This document shows, piece after piece, positions 35,801-44,437 of a stretch of 64,000 nucleotides of DNA. The DNA is from Chryseolinea serpens (GTDB taxonomy: Bacteria; Bacteroidota; Bacteroidia; Cytophagales; Cyclobacteriaceae): contig NZ_FQWQ01000004.1 in assembly GCF_900129725.1 (NCBI RefSeq), positions 248,001-312,000 on the forward strand, given 5' to 3'. The notes beneath the pieces were generated by a model that was not told the origin of the DNA, did no database searches, and saw only the letters and a list, made by a program, of their open reading frames with translations. Made by a program: the position numbers and the translations under genes. How positions within the stretch are numbered: position 1 is the first letter of the stretch; every line of letters starts with the position of its first letter.

Positions 35801-38800
35801 GTACAGTCGGTGGGTTGCTTCTGGTCGGTCAGGCTGATCACGAAAGGAACGATGGCGTTGGCCACGGTGATGGTCTTGGCCGGCGTCATACATTTCCGGA
35901 CCTTGTGAATCGCCCTCACGGTATAGGTTCCGTCAGGAACGCCGGGAAGAAGGTTGGTCTTGTTGGTCAGGTAGTCGGACGAGGCCTTTACGGACGAGCC
36001 GTTATACCAGAAGAAGTCATAATCGGAAGGAAGGTCGGGCGAAACCGTTTTCACTTCGATGCCACCATTCGTGGGAACGCACTTCGAGTTGGCGGTCAGG
36101 TCGATCGACAACAGCGATACGGGCACCACACCATCGGTGATGTGCACTTCCTTGGTGGCCGAGCAATGGGTGTTCTTGTCTACTACTTTTATGGTGTAGT
36201 AGGTGTTGCCAGACAGTCCGCCAACCGTGTTCTGTGTTGCGCCGGCAATGGCGTTCACCGTATTCTGGCCGGTATACCATTGATAATCAAAGTCGGCAAT
36301 GTTACCCACGGGAGTTACGGAAGCTGCACCGGTAGGTGCGGTCACGTCGCAGGAGATTTGATCGGCTGTAGCGTTGGCACTGATGCTCGGAGGCGTGGTC
36401 TGGATGATGCTCACGGTCTGAGGCAGCGACGCGCACTTGGTGGAGTTCTTCGTAGCCACTACCGTATAAGATCCTTGTGCCAGGTTATTCCAGGTGTCGC
36501 CCGTGAAATCGGCCGAGGGCTTCACCGCACTGCCGAGGTACCACGAGAATGTATACCCCGCCGTACCCCCATCGGCGAGCGCCGAGGCTTTTCCGGAGGT
36601 GGAAAGCGTACACAACGCATCTTGCTTGGTGGCCGCGACCACAGGCTTCACACTCTGGTCGGGAAGGTTATACGAATCGAACCGCTGACATCCGGTGGCT
36701 TTCTCGATCACCAATACCGAGTACGTAATAGCGATCAGGCCGGCAATATTATGGCTGTTTCCAATTTTCGGATCGGTCAACACGTCCGTGCCTTGATACC
36801 AGGCAAAAGTGTATTTGTTGGTGCTGGGGTCGATAGCATTACCCTTGCTATCCAACACCACGGCGTCGAGGTGACCGTTTGGATTGCTCTTGCAATTGGT
36901 CAGACCGCTGATGAGGTCGATGCGAATACTGAATTGGCTTTGGATGTCACCCACAACAACCTGTACCGTATCGGAACTACACTTGGCAGTTTTGTGAATG
37001 GCATACACGGTGTAGGTGCCCCCCGGAATACCGGTGTAACTCGCTCCCGTAAAATCAGCGGAGGCGATAGGCTTTGCTGTGGTACCCTTAGACCAATAGA
37101 AATTATAATCGGTGGTGTTCTTCACGGCACCGGTCATCACGTATGCCTGGGCTGCACCGTTGTTTGGTGTGGTGCCTCCGGAACACGTAATGTTGTCTTG
37201 TACTTTGAGAGCCGTAAGCGCTACGGGCTTTGGTGTGATCGGCGCCTGGATGATGTTGTTCCCATAATCACACTCAATAAAGTTGGTGTTGGGCAGTTTT
37301 ATGGGGGTGGGCACCGTCGTGCCACCGTCGTTCAAAACAATGTATAGCGTGAAATTGGAACCGGGGCCGCTTACGCTCAGGTTCGTCAGGGCTTGTTCAG
37401 CGCCCACGCTAAGGTTGTTCAACGTCACCTTGGTGGTGCCTAACTTGTTGGCGCCGGCCTTGGTCGGGTCGTTGTCATAGAAAGAGATCGGCACATCGCC
37501 GCTCAGACCGTTATCGCCTTTGTTCTTGATCTTGAACGATACGGTAAACGTCAGCGAAGGACAAGTGGGCTGATTCACCGTCAGGGAATTATCAACAAAA
37601 GCCAAGTCGGGTGAAGCATATTTCGGACACCCCAGCGAGTTGAGGAAAGGCGATTGGTTGAGGAAGCTGTTCAGCGGCCGGTTCTTTCCGGTGGTACACA
37701 CATTCTCCGAAAAAGCGAGGTGGTGTTTTTGCTGCACCTTGGGGATCGTGAGGTTATCGTTCACGTTCACGTTGAAATAGCCGTGCTGATTCCATACGCG
37801 ACGTGCAGGTACCCAAGGTTCGCCACCGGAACGGAACACGCGCACTTGCGAGAACTCGGCTTGGTTGATATTGCAGAAGTTGGCGCGGTCTGCAACCAAA
37901 TAGTTGGGATCGTTAGGATCTATAATCGCACCATTCTGAACGAAGTCGATCGTGCGGCAGGTTACACACAATTCTGTGGAACCGTCGGCATCGACGTCAG
38001 CCACGACAGGATATTCGCGATTGGTACGTGACACGCACGGTTGTTGCGTAAAGACAGAGCCGTCGGTACCGTCAAGGATATAGATAAACTTTTCATCGCG
38101 GTATACGATTTCGGATTTTCCATCACCATTAAAGTCAAAGAGGGTACACCCTGTGTTCCCCGAGGTTTCTTCGAATACGGTGATCTTGGGCCACAGCGGA
38201 ACCAGGTTGGTGGCATTGGCCGGATCATCTTTCAACGCATACAGGTATTTTCCCGAAACATAGGCGAGGTTGGGTTTTCCATCCCCGTCAAGATCGGCAA
38301 TGTTCACGCGGCCTGTGCCCTGGTGCCAACCGTTTTTGTAATAGTCGGACGTGGCCGGAGGACACGCCTGAATGGTCACGTTGCCGGACATGGGATCAGA
38401 GTAGGTCTTCACCTTGTTCGTCACCAGGTCCCAAAAGAAGATGGTGGTGTTTCCGTTGTTGGTGTCCTTTCCGGAAGCAACCACGTCCAACGAGCCGTCG
38501 ACATTGACGTCGGCAACACTGGTAGCGTCGATGTCAACCTTTTTGCCATAGTTGGCGATATTCATTTCCTGGTTTATCGTACCCCCTGCGATGTTGACGC
38601 TGTAGATCACACCACCGCACACCAGCTCCAGGTTATCGTCTTTCACGGCGTCGGTAGGCTTATGGGCGGCTTTGGTGGCATCGTTCAACACGTCTACGGC
38701 CACAGGCCCACCGTTGAAGCTCGACCAACTTGCGCCGGGCGCGACGATGGTGGCACCGGTTTGGGCGTTAAAGATGGCGTTGCGGGCATAGATCTCTTCC

Positions 38801-39393
38801 TTGCCATCGGCGTTAAAGTCGGCTATTCCAATGGTGCCGGGGTCGCCCGGAAGTTTAGTCACCCAAAGTTGATTGAGGTTACAGTCGAATGCGTAAAGGC
38901 TCCAGTCGGTGCCGAGAATAAAGATCTCACCGCAGCCGCCGTTGCCGTTACTGAGGTTGGCGATGGCGATGTCTTCATAGGCCGGAGTGAAACTGACCGT
39001 TAACTGTTTCTTGATGGTGTTGACCGTACCGGTGGCCTTTCCATTGAGGATAAATATCTTTTTCGAAAACTTGTTCACCGTCATCATTTCCGGCACACCG
39101 TCGCCGTCGATATCGCCTACAACGGCGCGTCCAAGGTGGTTGGCTGTACCGTCAGGAGAGGCGGATTCGAGAGCCAATGTAAACGCGGGAAATTGTGACG
39201 GTTTGGCTTCGCAAAGCAAGTCATTGCCCACATAACCACCGGTGCAGACCACCTGGTTGGCGCAATCTTTGTCGAAGCAGTCAATAAAACCATCACCGTC
39301 ATCATCCAGGCCGTTGGCACAGATCTCCTGGGCGTGCGAAACCGTTGCGCATAAGCTTAAGCACAAGGCAAACAAATAGACGTACCTTTTCAT
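32896..39393 (-). CDS. Giant secreted protein with FG-GAP and SprB-like repeats and gliding-motility C-terminal domain
   Basis: 2165 aa. Signal peptide MKRYVYLFALCLSLCATVSH followed by AQ; then a Cys/Asp-rich metal-binding-like segment ICANGLDDDGDGFIDCFDKD (~24-43). Residues ~70-560 hold FG-GAP/VCBS-type Ca-binding repeats (VVGDIDGDGVPEM, NIADLDGDGKPNL, LFDFNGDGKSEIV). A CARDB-like domain (~600-720) follows. From ~740 to ~2070 are about 14 Ig-like ~90-residue repeats, each with a Cys near the start and a YDFxWYxG core, as in SprB-type adhesins. The C-terminal ~90 residues (RPFNGVSRNGDGSNDIFYIG to AGYLELIN) are the type B type IX sorting domain, so it should be secreted and displayed on the surface. 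A partner PorP/SprF gene lies 13 bp downstream. An adhesin or glycan-contact role is inferred. Confidence 0.92.
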   Translation of the reverse strand: MKRYVYLFALCLSLCATVSHAQEICANGLDDDGDGFIDCFDKDCANQVVCTGGYVGNDLLCEAKPSQFPAFTLALESASPDGTANHLGRAVVGDIDGDGVPEMMTVNKFSKKIFILNGKATGTVNTIKKQLTVSFTPAYEDIAIANLSNGNGGCGEIFILGTDWSLYAFDCNLNQLWVTKLPGDPGTIGIADFNADGKEEIYARNAIFNAQTGATIVAPGASWSSFNGGPVAVDVLNDATKAAHKPTDAVKDDNLELVCGGVIYSVNIAGGTINQEMNIANYGKKVDIDATSVADVNVDGSLDVVASGKDTNNGNTTIFFWDLVTNKVKTYSDPMSGNVTIQACPPATSDYYKNGWHQGTGRVNIADLDGDGKPNLAYVSGKYLYALKDDPANATNLVPLWPKITVFEETSGNTGCTLFDFNGDGKSEIVYRDEKFIYILDGTDGSVFTQQPCVSRTNREYPVVADVDADGSTELCVTCRTIDFVQNGAIIDPNDPNYLVADRANFCNINQAEFSQVRVFRSGGEPWVPARRVWNQHGYFNVNVNDNLTIPKVQQKHHLAFSENVCTTGKNRPLNSFLNQSPFLNSLGCPKYASPDLAFVDNSLTVNQPTCPSLTFTVSFKIKNKGDNGLSGDVPISFYDNDPTKAGANKLGTTKVTLNNLSVGAEQALTNLSVSGPGSNFTLYIVLNDGGTTVPTPIKLPNTNFIECDYGNNIIQAPITPKPVALTALKVQDNITCSGGTTPNNGAAQAYVMTGAVKNTTDYNFYWSKGTTAKPIASADFTGASYTGIPGGTYTVYAIHKTAKCSSDTVQVVVGDIQSQFSIRIDLISGLTNCKSNPNGHLDAVVLDSKGNAIDPSTNKYTFAWYQGTDVLTDPKIGNSHNIAGLIAITYSVLVIEKATGCQRFDSYNLPDQSVKPVVAATKQDALCTLSTSGKASALADGGTAGYTFSWYLGSAVKPSADFTGDTWNNLAQGSYTVVATKNSTKCASLPQTVSIIQTTPPSISANATADQISCDVTAPTGAASVTPVGNIADFDYQWYTGQNTVNAIAGATQNTVGGLSGNTYYTIKVVDKNTHCSATKEVHITDGVVPVSLLSIDLTANSKCVPTNGGIEVKTVSPDLPSDYDFFWYNGSSVKASSDYLTNKTNLLPGVPDGTYTVRAIHKVRKCMTPAKTITVANAIVPFVISLTDQKQPTDCTSPTGYLEAGVGTANTNGYDFAWFAGGSPSGTPLTTDIFNTPTSSKKDNIQQGNYAVQVTNRDNGCKQDEQFILDFIDSHRLNFISQTDVTNCDPAYNNGAAVVELTRLAPTLTTADYDVFLYAGSVDPGSGPGLATVPNTGPGNEYNTNPTTILAPQSYTFVAVANAGPAAGCRAVRTVTLKQVTADPVIDDNLSNASMINNTFCKTSTTLTGNGGISVVVTGNPADYDYQWSTGATTQNIANVVPGDYSVKVTYNNSAAANIGCFTNRTFTVGNKPMEVAINMANGDLTTTDVLHCIVNSNNQPNPEGTVTFQRLEVDNSPVTSPFAGYTFNWHKADGTAVPDLDASANPDANGWDNASLASGSYYVVATDGASSCDVTASFDILNKAVNTVDVTLIAFQNEIHCVGRTTGSLKVLASGTSTTGYTYNWFDAGGPVSNTDEVTGITSATLSPMAYNVVATNNSTNCVAKDTYVVLSAKNPIDIDASSTPLVNCEVIDPVADNPKALAAVTFGGYDDASGLPLAINQNDFTFTWTVDNVALPPQKEITLTVLDLNKPISVVATYNLDPTIDPSTGQPLCISSTLVVPFNDERVYPPVSAEALMPVTNCDPTIPNGVASASVNGDFVNYDFYWFEGLPPVALPGGFYQGVQVDGLKAKVAPDNTVYTVLAKDRVTGCTNTATIEINYSPVAIPMPQIEILSQVTSCVKGEENGALSVSVDKNISDYIFDWYIGQAEKASPDFVGDEYDSLAVGIYSATATSRITGCKSPLVSEEIIFVPVYPEFDFSTVATHCTAPVDGQQPVPDGSLSLFITNSVEIDKIDWFHGTVVPDDDTAPGFVTGPLVTNIDAGDYAVRVTSLLGCKTTKTVSVKTDIRPFNGVSRNGDGSNDIFYIGCINNFENNLVKIFNRAGTLVYEAEGYDNSEIFFDGQSNKGISLMGTNLPGGTYYYIIDKRDGSKPMAGYLELIN

Positions 39394-39577
39394 AGGTTAA
39401 GAAAGTTATAACAAGCCAAATAACTGTTGCCGCTAAGGTGGCGGTTTACACTATGTGAATTTCAATTCAATCGATACCGTAACATTACGTGTAAGATTTT
39501 ACAATCGGTTCATGCAACCCAAGCCCCTGACAAAAAAAGTACCAATCCCTCAAAACCGCATTTAAACCCATCCCAGC

Positions 39578-42500
39578 CTATCTCAACAGGGTAATACTTC
39601 CCGATCTGGGCATGCTTTCCTCCCCTTCGCAACGTATGATATAGTAATAAACACCGTCGGGCAGCCGCTTTCCGTTAAAAGTGCCATCCCAATTGTTCTG
39701 ATACGGTTTCGAATTATACACCTTCACCCCCTTGTCGTCGTAAATGGTCACCTCGCACTGCGGGTACTCATCGATCTTTCCCACCATCCAAAAGGCGCCG
39801 ACAGCATCACCGTTGGGGGAGAAGAAATTGCCCGGCAGGAGCTTGTTCACAATGGCCTCGCCTCTCACCTTCAACTGCACGGTGGTGGAGCCAACACACC
39901 CGTTGCCACCCTTGCCCGTCACGGTGTAGGTAGTAGACGAAAGCGGCGTAGCGATCGGGTTGGAAATCGAAGGGTCGGAAAGTGTCTCGGTCGGCGTCCA
40001 GCTAAAGTCCAGCAGGCCTTCGGCGGTCAACTGGGCGCTTGCCCCTTCGTCGATCTCTTCCGGCGTGGCAGTGGCCGTAACGGTAGGGGAGGGCAAGCCA
40101 CCAATGGTTTGCTCTGCCTTGAGTTTACAGCCGTTGGTGGCCACGACCGCCACGTTATAGTCGCCTGGATCCTTGACGGTAATCGTCGGGCTGGTCTCCC
40201 CCGTACTCCATAGATAGGAGGTGAACGTGTCGTTCAACCCCAGCACCAGGCTGGACTCGGGACACACATCGAAGGTATTTTCGGCATTGGTAATAAAGAC
40301 ATCGGGTGCAGCCGTGATCGTGATGGGTTTGGAGGCTGACACGGGGCACGCATTGCCCGTATACGCCACGGTAAGCTTCACGGTAAAGCCCGTCGCCGTA
40401 TTGAAAATATGTTTCGGATTTTTATCACTCGAGGTCGTCGCATCGCCAAAGTCCCAGGCATAGATCACCGCAGCCGCGGGATCGGTGGTGGATTGATCCG
40501 TAAAACTCACTTCCTCGCCCTTACAGGCCGAAGCCGGCAACACAAAGTCGGTAACGGGCGGTGCCACCACTGTGATAATGGCCGATTCGGATTGCGCCAC
40601 AGGACAACTCGGGTTCGACGACGTAGCCTTATAATAATACTCGCCGCTCACGTTTTTACTCAACGTAGACGACGTGGCGCCGGGCAGTAGCCCCAACGTT
40701 TGCTCATACCACTGGATGGTGAAATCCGTGGGCACGCTCACCGCGGGATACACCGAAAGCGTCTTGGCACCGGGAAGACAGACCAACGACGACCCCGTAT
40801 AGGCCACTTTGAAATCCGGAATATCCACGGCCTTGACGATAATCGGATCTATGCGTGCAACGCACCCACTGGCAGCCTTCGTGTTCAGGATATAGATCCC
40901 GGCATTGGTGAGTTGGAAGTTCGTTACCGGAGCAGGGTTCACACCGGAGCCTGTATAGTTGTTTGGCCCCGTCCATTCATAGGTAAACCCTGCACCCAGA
41001 TCATTGTTCACCACCAGGTTCATGGTATTGCCGATACACACAGGTCCGTTGGACTGTGGATCGGGATTGCCCGCGACGGCGCTTGCTGAAATGGTGACTT
41101 TGACCACGTTGCTGGTGGTCTTGCAACTTCCACCCTCAGAGGTGGCGGTCACACTATAGTCGCCCGTGGCCGTAGGCGAAAATTGATAGGTACCCGGCGT
41201 AGTCGTGCTGGTCGTAGCATTGAGCCACTCAAAGGTGGTAGCCCCACCGTTGGTGGAGGTGAGCGTCAGCGGGAAACCCGAGCAAACGTTCAACGGCCCT
41301 TTGGGGTTCACCTCGGGGATCATACACGCGCTGTTGCGGAAGATCGATACTTTGGATGCCGGTATATTCAGGTTGTTGTCATCGATGCTGGTGAAAGCAA
41401 TGTCAGGCTTGCCATCGCCGTCCACGTCGCCGATCACTACGTGGCGATTGATATAGTCAGTAGCTTTGACAAGCGTGGTGAAAGAAAGATTTCCCGGCGT
41501 GCTGGTATTGTTCAGAATGGTGAGTGTTTTTTTGGTGATGGAGGGGGTCACGATATCCGCCTTTCCATCGCCGTCCAGGTCACCAAAGTCGATACCCCAC
41601 GGGTTGGTGTCGGTCGCAAAAGTTTTCAGCCCTCCAAACGACAAGGTTCCCGACGTGCTCGTGTTCAGGAAGACCCCGAGGTTGGAGGAAGGCGAGAGCT
41701 GGGTAAACGCGATGTCCGATTTGCCATCGCCATCCAGGTCGCCAATCTTTAAGTTTTTCACCGTGTTCCCAACGGGTAGCGTAATGGCGGGCGACATCGT
41801 CACCGCCCCCGGCGCGCTGTTGTTTTGAATCACGTAGAGATCGGTGTTCGTGATAAATTGATTGGTCACGATCTCCGGCAGAAAGTCGCCGTTGAGATCT
41901 TCCACCGCCAGGCCGTCCGTGCTTTTCCAATCGGGCAGTGGGATGGTGATGGGGGTCGAGGAAAACGAAAGCGTGGTGATGTTCGGAGTTTGATTTACGA
42001 GCACGATCACACTGTTGGTGGCCTGTGAGGTCAGGATCACTTCCGGCTTTCCATCCAAATCCAGATCGGCGATCTCGATGCGGTTGGGGGTTTTGCCGGT
42101 GAGGGGGATCTGGGTTTTGGCAAAGCTGATCGATCCGGGACCGATGCTGGTGTTACGCAAAAAGAAAACGTTGTCGCCCGTGCCTTTTTCGGTAGCCACG
42201 ATGTCGGGTTTACCGTCACCATTCAGGTCGCCGCATTTCACCTGGAGCGAGCGGGTGCCCAGCGAAATGTTGAACGTGCCGCCCAGGTTGATCGAGCCCG
42301 GCGTGGAAGCGTTCGATAACACCAGCAGGAACGAGTTGTTGTCGCGTGCCGCGGCAATGTCGGGTTTGCTGTCGCCGTCGAAGTCGCACATGCAGAGGTC
42401 GTAAAGACCCTGGGCCACAGGGACGCCCGCAGGATAATCACTTTGCAAACCAAACTTGGCGGGGTCGATGCCAGGCGCGCCTCCAAACGACAGAAAGAAA

Positions 42501-42829
42501 GGCTGGCGATAATAGCCGGTTAGCCCGGTGACGCCGCTAAAACGGGTTACGGAAATATCCTGATAAGTAGTTCCCGCAGGAACCTTGACTTCGAGCAGTT
42601 GATCGGCGGCTTGCAGGATCGTGGCCGGGGTGGCGCCAAAAAACACAACCAGTTTCGTGGCGTCGGTGCCAAAAAAGCTTCCTTTCAGCAGCACGATGTC
42701 GTCCATGCTGCCCTTCACTTTGCTGATCTCCTTTATTTCAGGCCGCTGGGCAAAGGCGGCAGGTATGATCACGAGGAAAACGATCAGCAAACCAACGATT
42801 TTTGTAAACAGGCTATGAACTCGCTTCAT
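39578..42829 (-). CDS. Secreted FG-GAP/PKD protein with gliding-motility C-terminal domain
   Basis: 1083 aa. A signal peptide (IVGLLIVFLVIIPAAFAQ) is followed by an IPT/TIG Ig-like domain (~27-110, EIKEISKVKGSMDDIVLLKG). Residues ~125-500 carry repeated FG-GAP/VCBS units (CDFDGDSKPDIAAARDNNSF, GDLNGDGKPDIVATE, IGDLDGDGKSDIAFTQ, GDVDGDGKPDIAFTS), predicted to form a beta-propeller with Ca sites. Ig-like and PKD domains follow (VIYAWDFGDATTSSDKNPKH). The C-terminal ~90 residues (NFFSPNGDAVGAFWMVGKID to SGSITLLR) are the type B type IX secretion signal. A PorP/SprF-SPOR gene is 56 bp upstream on the same strand, so the two form a module parallel to the one at 31.9-39.4 kb. The ligand is unknown; cell-surface binding is the likely role. 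Confidence 0.92.
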   Translation of the reverse strand: MKRVHSLFTKIVGLLIVFLVIIPAAFAQRPEIKEISKVKGSMDDIVLLKGSFFGTDATKLVVFFGATPATILQAADQLLEVKVPAGTTYQDISVTRFSGVTGLTGYYRQPFFLSFGGAPGIDPAKFGLQSDYPAGVPVAQGLYDLCMCDFDGDSKPDIAAARDNNSFLLVLSNASTPGSINLGGTFNISLGTRSLQVKCGDLNGDGKPDIVATEKGTGDNVFFLRNTSIGPGSISFAKTQIPLTGKTPNRIEIADLDLDGKPEVILTSQATNSVIVLVNQTPNITTLSFSSTPITIPLPDWKSTDGLAVEDLNGDFLPEIVTNQFITNTDLYVIQNNSAPGAVTMSPAITLPVGNTVKNLKIGDLDGDGKSDIAFTQLSPSSNLGVFLNTSTSGTLSFGGLKTFATDTNPWGIDFGDLDGDGKADIVTPSITKKTLTILNNTSTPGNLSFTTLVKATDYINRHVVIGDVDGDGKPDIAFTSIDDNNLNIPASKVSIFRNSACMIPEVNPKGPLNVCSGFPLTLTSTNGGATTFEWLNATTSTTTPGTYQFSPTATGDYSVTATSEGGSCKTTSNVVKVTISASAVAGNPDPQSNGPVCIGNTMNLVVNNDLGAGFTYEWTGPNNYTGSGVNPAPVTNFQLTNAGIYILNTKAASGCVARIDPIIVKAVDIPDFKVAYTGSSLVCLPGAKTLSVYPAVSVPTDFTIQWYEQTLGLLPGATSSTLSKNVSGEYYYKATSSNPSCPVAQSESAIITVVAPPVTDFVLPASACKGEEVSFTDQSTTDPAAAVIYAWDFGDATTSSDKNPKHIFNTATGFTVKLTVAYTGNACPVSASKPITITAAPDVFITNAENTFDVCPESSLVLGLNDTFTSYLWSTGETSPTITVKDPGDYNVAVVATNGCKLKAEQTIGGLPSPTVTATATPEEIDEGASAQLTAEGLLDFSWTPTETLSDPSISNPIATPLSSTTYTVTGKGGNGCVGSTTVQLKVRGEAIVNKLLPGNFFSPNGDAVGAFWMVGKIDEYPQCEVTIYDDKGVKVYNSKPYQNNWDGTFNGKRLPDGVYYYIIRCEGEESMPRSGSITLLR

Positions 42830-42885
42830 GGTGTCATAAATGCATTCTTTCCTTTAAAATGTAACCCGCGTCCATCCCAATCCGG

Positions 42886-44199
42886 CTATTTCGTCGTCAC
42901 AATGAGCACACGGGCCTCTTTTAGTTTGGTATACGTCTTCAGGTTCCGCACTTCCTCGTGGGCCTCCGAGGCTTTTGTGGTTTCCAGTACGTGCACGTAA
43001 TATTTCTTGTCGGCCGGGTTGTAGAAGATCTCGGCGTTGAACTTGTCGCCGATAAGCTTGCGTTTGTAACCGTCGGCCGCCGTAAAGTCGTTGAACATCC
43101 GGATCACCACGTAATATTTCTTCTTCGCTTCCTCGGTGCCGGTCTGGTTGATCGCGTTCGGGTCTTCCGTAGTTTCCTGGAAGCGCGCCGTGTGTTTCTC
43201 GTTAGGTGATTTCACCAGGGTCGAGCGCAGCACGGGGGCCACACGCTTGAACTTCTTCGGCTTGCCGAGCTTTAAACCGAGTATGATCTCATGACTCCCC
43301 TGCGAAAATCCGGTCTGCGGCTGGTTGCCCGGCTCATAGGAATAGCCAATGAGAAACCGCGACGTGTTGATGCCGAGGTTGCCGGTGAAACCATAGGGCA
43401 GCCGGTACGAACCACCGATCCAAAAATGTTGCGAGAGATTTAGCTTTCCCAGGAATTCAAACTGGCTGTTCCCAAATTTCGAATACTTGTAGTTAAAATA
43501 AAACTCCAGTGGCGCAATCGCTTCTTGTGTTTTCACGCTGCGCTTCAGACCCCCTTTACTTTTGCTCACGATTCGGCTCTCTACCTTGCGTTTGTAGTAG
43601 ATGGAAATAAACACATTGTCGGAGGGCGAAACGGTCGTGCTGTTAAAACTGGCGTCGCTGTTGAACTTGGAGGGAAACATTTGCGGCAATGCCACACCCA
43701 CGTTGAGGCCGGAGCCCGATCGGTAGAGGAGCCCGAAACCTGCCGCCGGTTGAAAATTATTGGCCAGGTAATTGGCGATGGCCGGATCGTTGGGGTCGGT
43801 CACCTTCGTCATGTCGATGGTATTGGAGATGGCCCCGCCGGAAAGTCCCAAAAAGAGCCAGTTTTTTTGCCCCATGGGAATTCCATAGGCGTAGGTGAGC
43901 GAGAAATCGGTGGTGTTCAGCAACCCTCTTTTGTAGGACGATATCTTGCCGCCCACCCCGGCCCGCGACTCGTTCATCATGGAGGTCACCGACAGCGCCC
44001 CGATGGTGGGCGCACCCTCCACGTTGGTCCATTGTTGGCGATAAAGGGCGTAAATCTGCGTGTATTCCGTTAAGGCTTCGGCTGGATTATAAAGGAAGGG
44101 ATTGACGTAGAAACTGTTATAGACAGGGTAATTTTGTGCGAATACAGAAGTACTGCACAGAAGGAGCAAGCCAAAACAACAGTTAAAAAAATAGCGCAT
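42886..44199 (-). CDS. PorP/SprF-family protein with C-terminal SPOR-like domain
   Basis: 437 aa, ~120 longer than plain PorP/SprF. Signal peptide YFFNCCFGLLLLCSTSVFAQ; then YPVYNSFYVNPFLYNPAEAL and YALYRQQWTNVEGAPTIGAL, the family opening; barrel strands run to about residue 300 (GLGKPKKF region). Residues ~355-437 (KYYVVIRMFNDFTAADGYKR, YYVHVLETTKASEAHEEVRN) form a compact beta-alpha-beta-beta unit of the SPOR type, which in other proteins binds denuded peptidoglycan. A fusion of an outer-membrane barrel to a periplasmic peptidoglycan-binding tail would anchor this secretion partner to the wall; that role is inferred. It is the first gene of the minus-strand cluster and lies 56 bp before the 1083-aa protein gene. 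Confidence 0.88.
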   Translation of the reverse strand: MRYFFNCCFGLLLLCSTSVFAQNYPVYNSFYVNPFLYNPAEALTEYTQIYALYRQQWTNVEGAPTIGALSVTSMMNESRAGVGGKISSYKRGLLNTTDFSLTYAYGIPMGQKNWLFLGLSGGAISNTIDMTKVTDPNDPAIANYLANNFQPAAGFGLLYRSGSGLNVGVALPQMFPSKFNSDASFNSTTVSPSDNVFISIYYKRKVESRIVSKSKGGLKRSVKTQEAIAPLEFYFNYKYSKFGNSQFEFLGKLNLSQHFWIGGSYRLPYGFTGNLGINTSRFLIGYSYEPGNQPQTGFSQGSHEIILGLKLGKPKKFKRVAPVLRSTLVKSPNEKHTARFQETTEDPNAINQTGTEEAKKKYYVVIRMFNDFTAADGYKRKLIGDKFNAEIFYNPADKKYYVHVLETTKASEAHEEVRNLKTYTKLKEARVLIVTTK

Positions 44200-44392
44200 T
44201 CACTTCTTTATATGGGCAGAGGCGTAAAAGTCACTCCAAAAAACAAAACGAGCATCCTATGCCAGCCAAAAAATAGTCATTCATGCTCATCAACCAGGTT
44301 TGGTAATCGGTCGATTCACCGTAAACTCACGAATATACAACGTTTTTTTCTTTTATTGGCAGCCTATCTTCTTTAACTTAAGCGCTTTGCAC

Positions 44393-44400
44393 TATTTTTG
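44393..44400 (+). promoter_or_regulatory. -7 box fixing the start of the barrel protein gene
   Basis: TATTTTTG fits TAnnTTTG exactly. It lies 38 bp before the GTG at 44438 and inside the open frame that begins at an ATG at 44300, so the upstream ATG is unlikely to be used. Confidence 0.55.
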
Positions 44401-44437
44401 CAATGATTTTTTTAACTACCTGAAATCCAAGTCTAAA

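Noticed and set aside
34912-37347. 811-codon open frame on plus inside the 2165-aa adhesin gene
   Set aside because: It is the antisense shadow of the repeat region. The minus-strand frame has a signal peptide, repeats and a sorting domain, while this one is low-complexity (Val/Gly/His/Arg) with no domain.
38041-39003. 320-codon open frame on plus
   Set aside because: Antisense to the FG-GAP repeats of the large adhesin; no start context and no recognisable domain.
44300-44437. Upstream ATG start for the barrel protein
   Set aside because: It would put a good -7 promoter box inside the gene and precede a perfect signal peptide by 46 unlikely residues.
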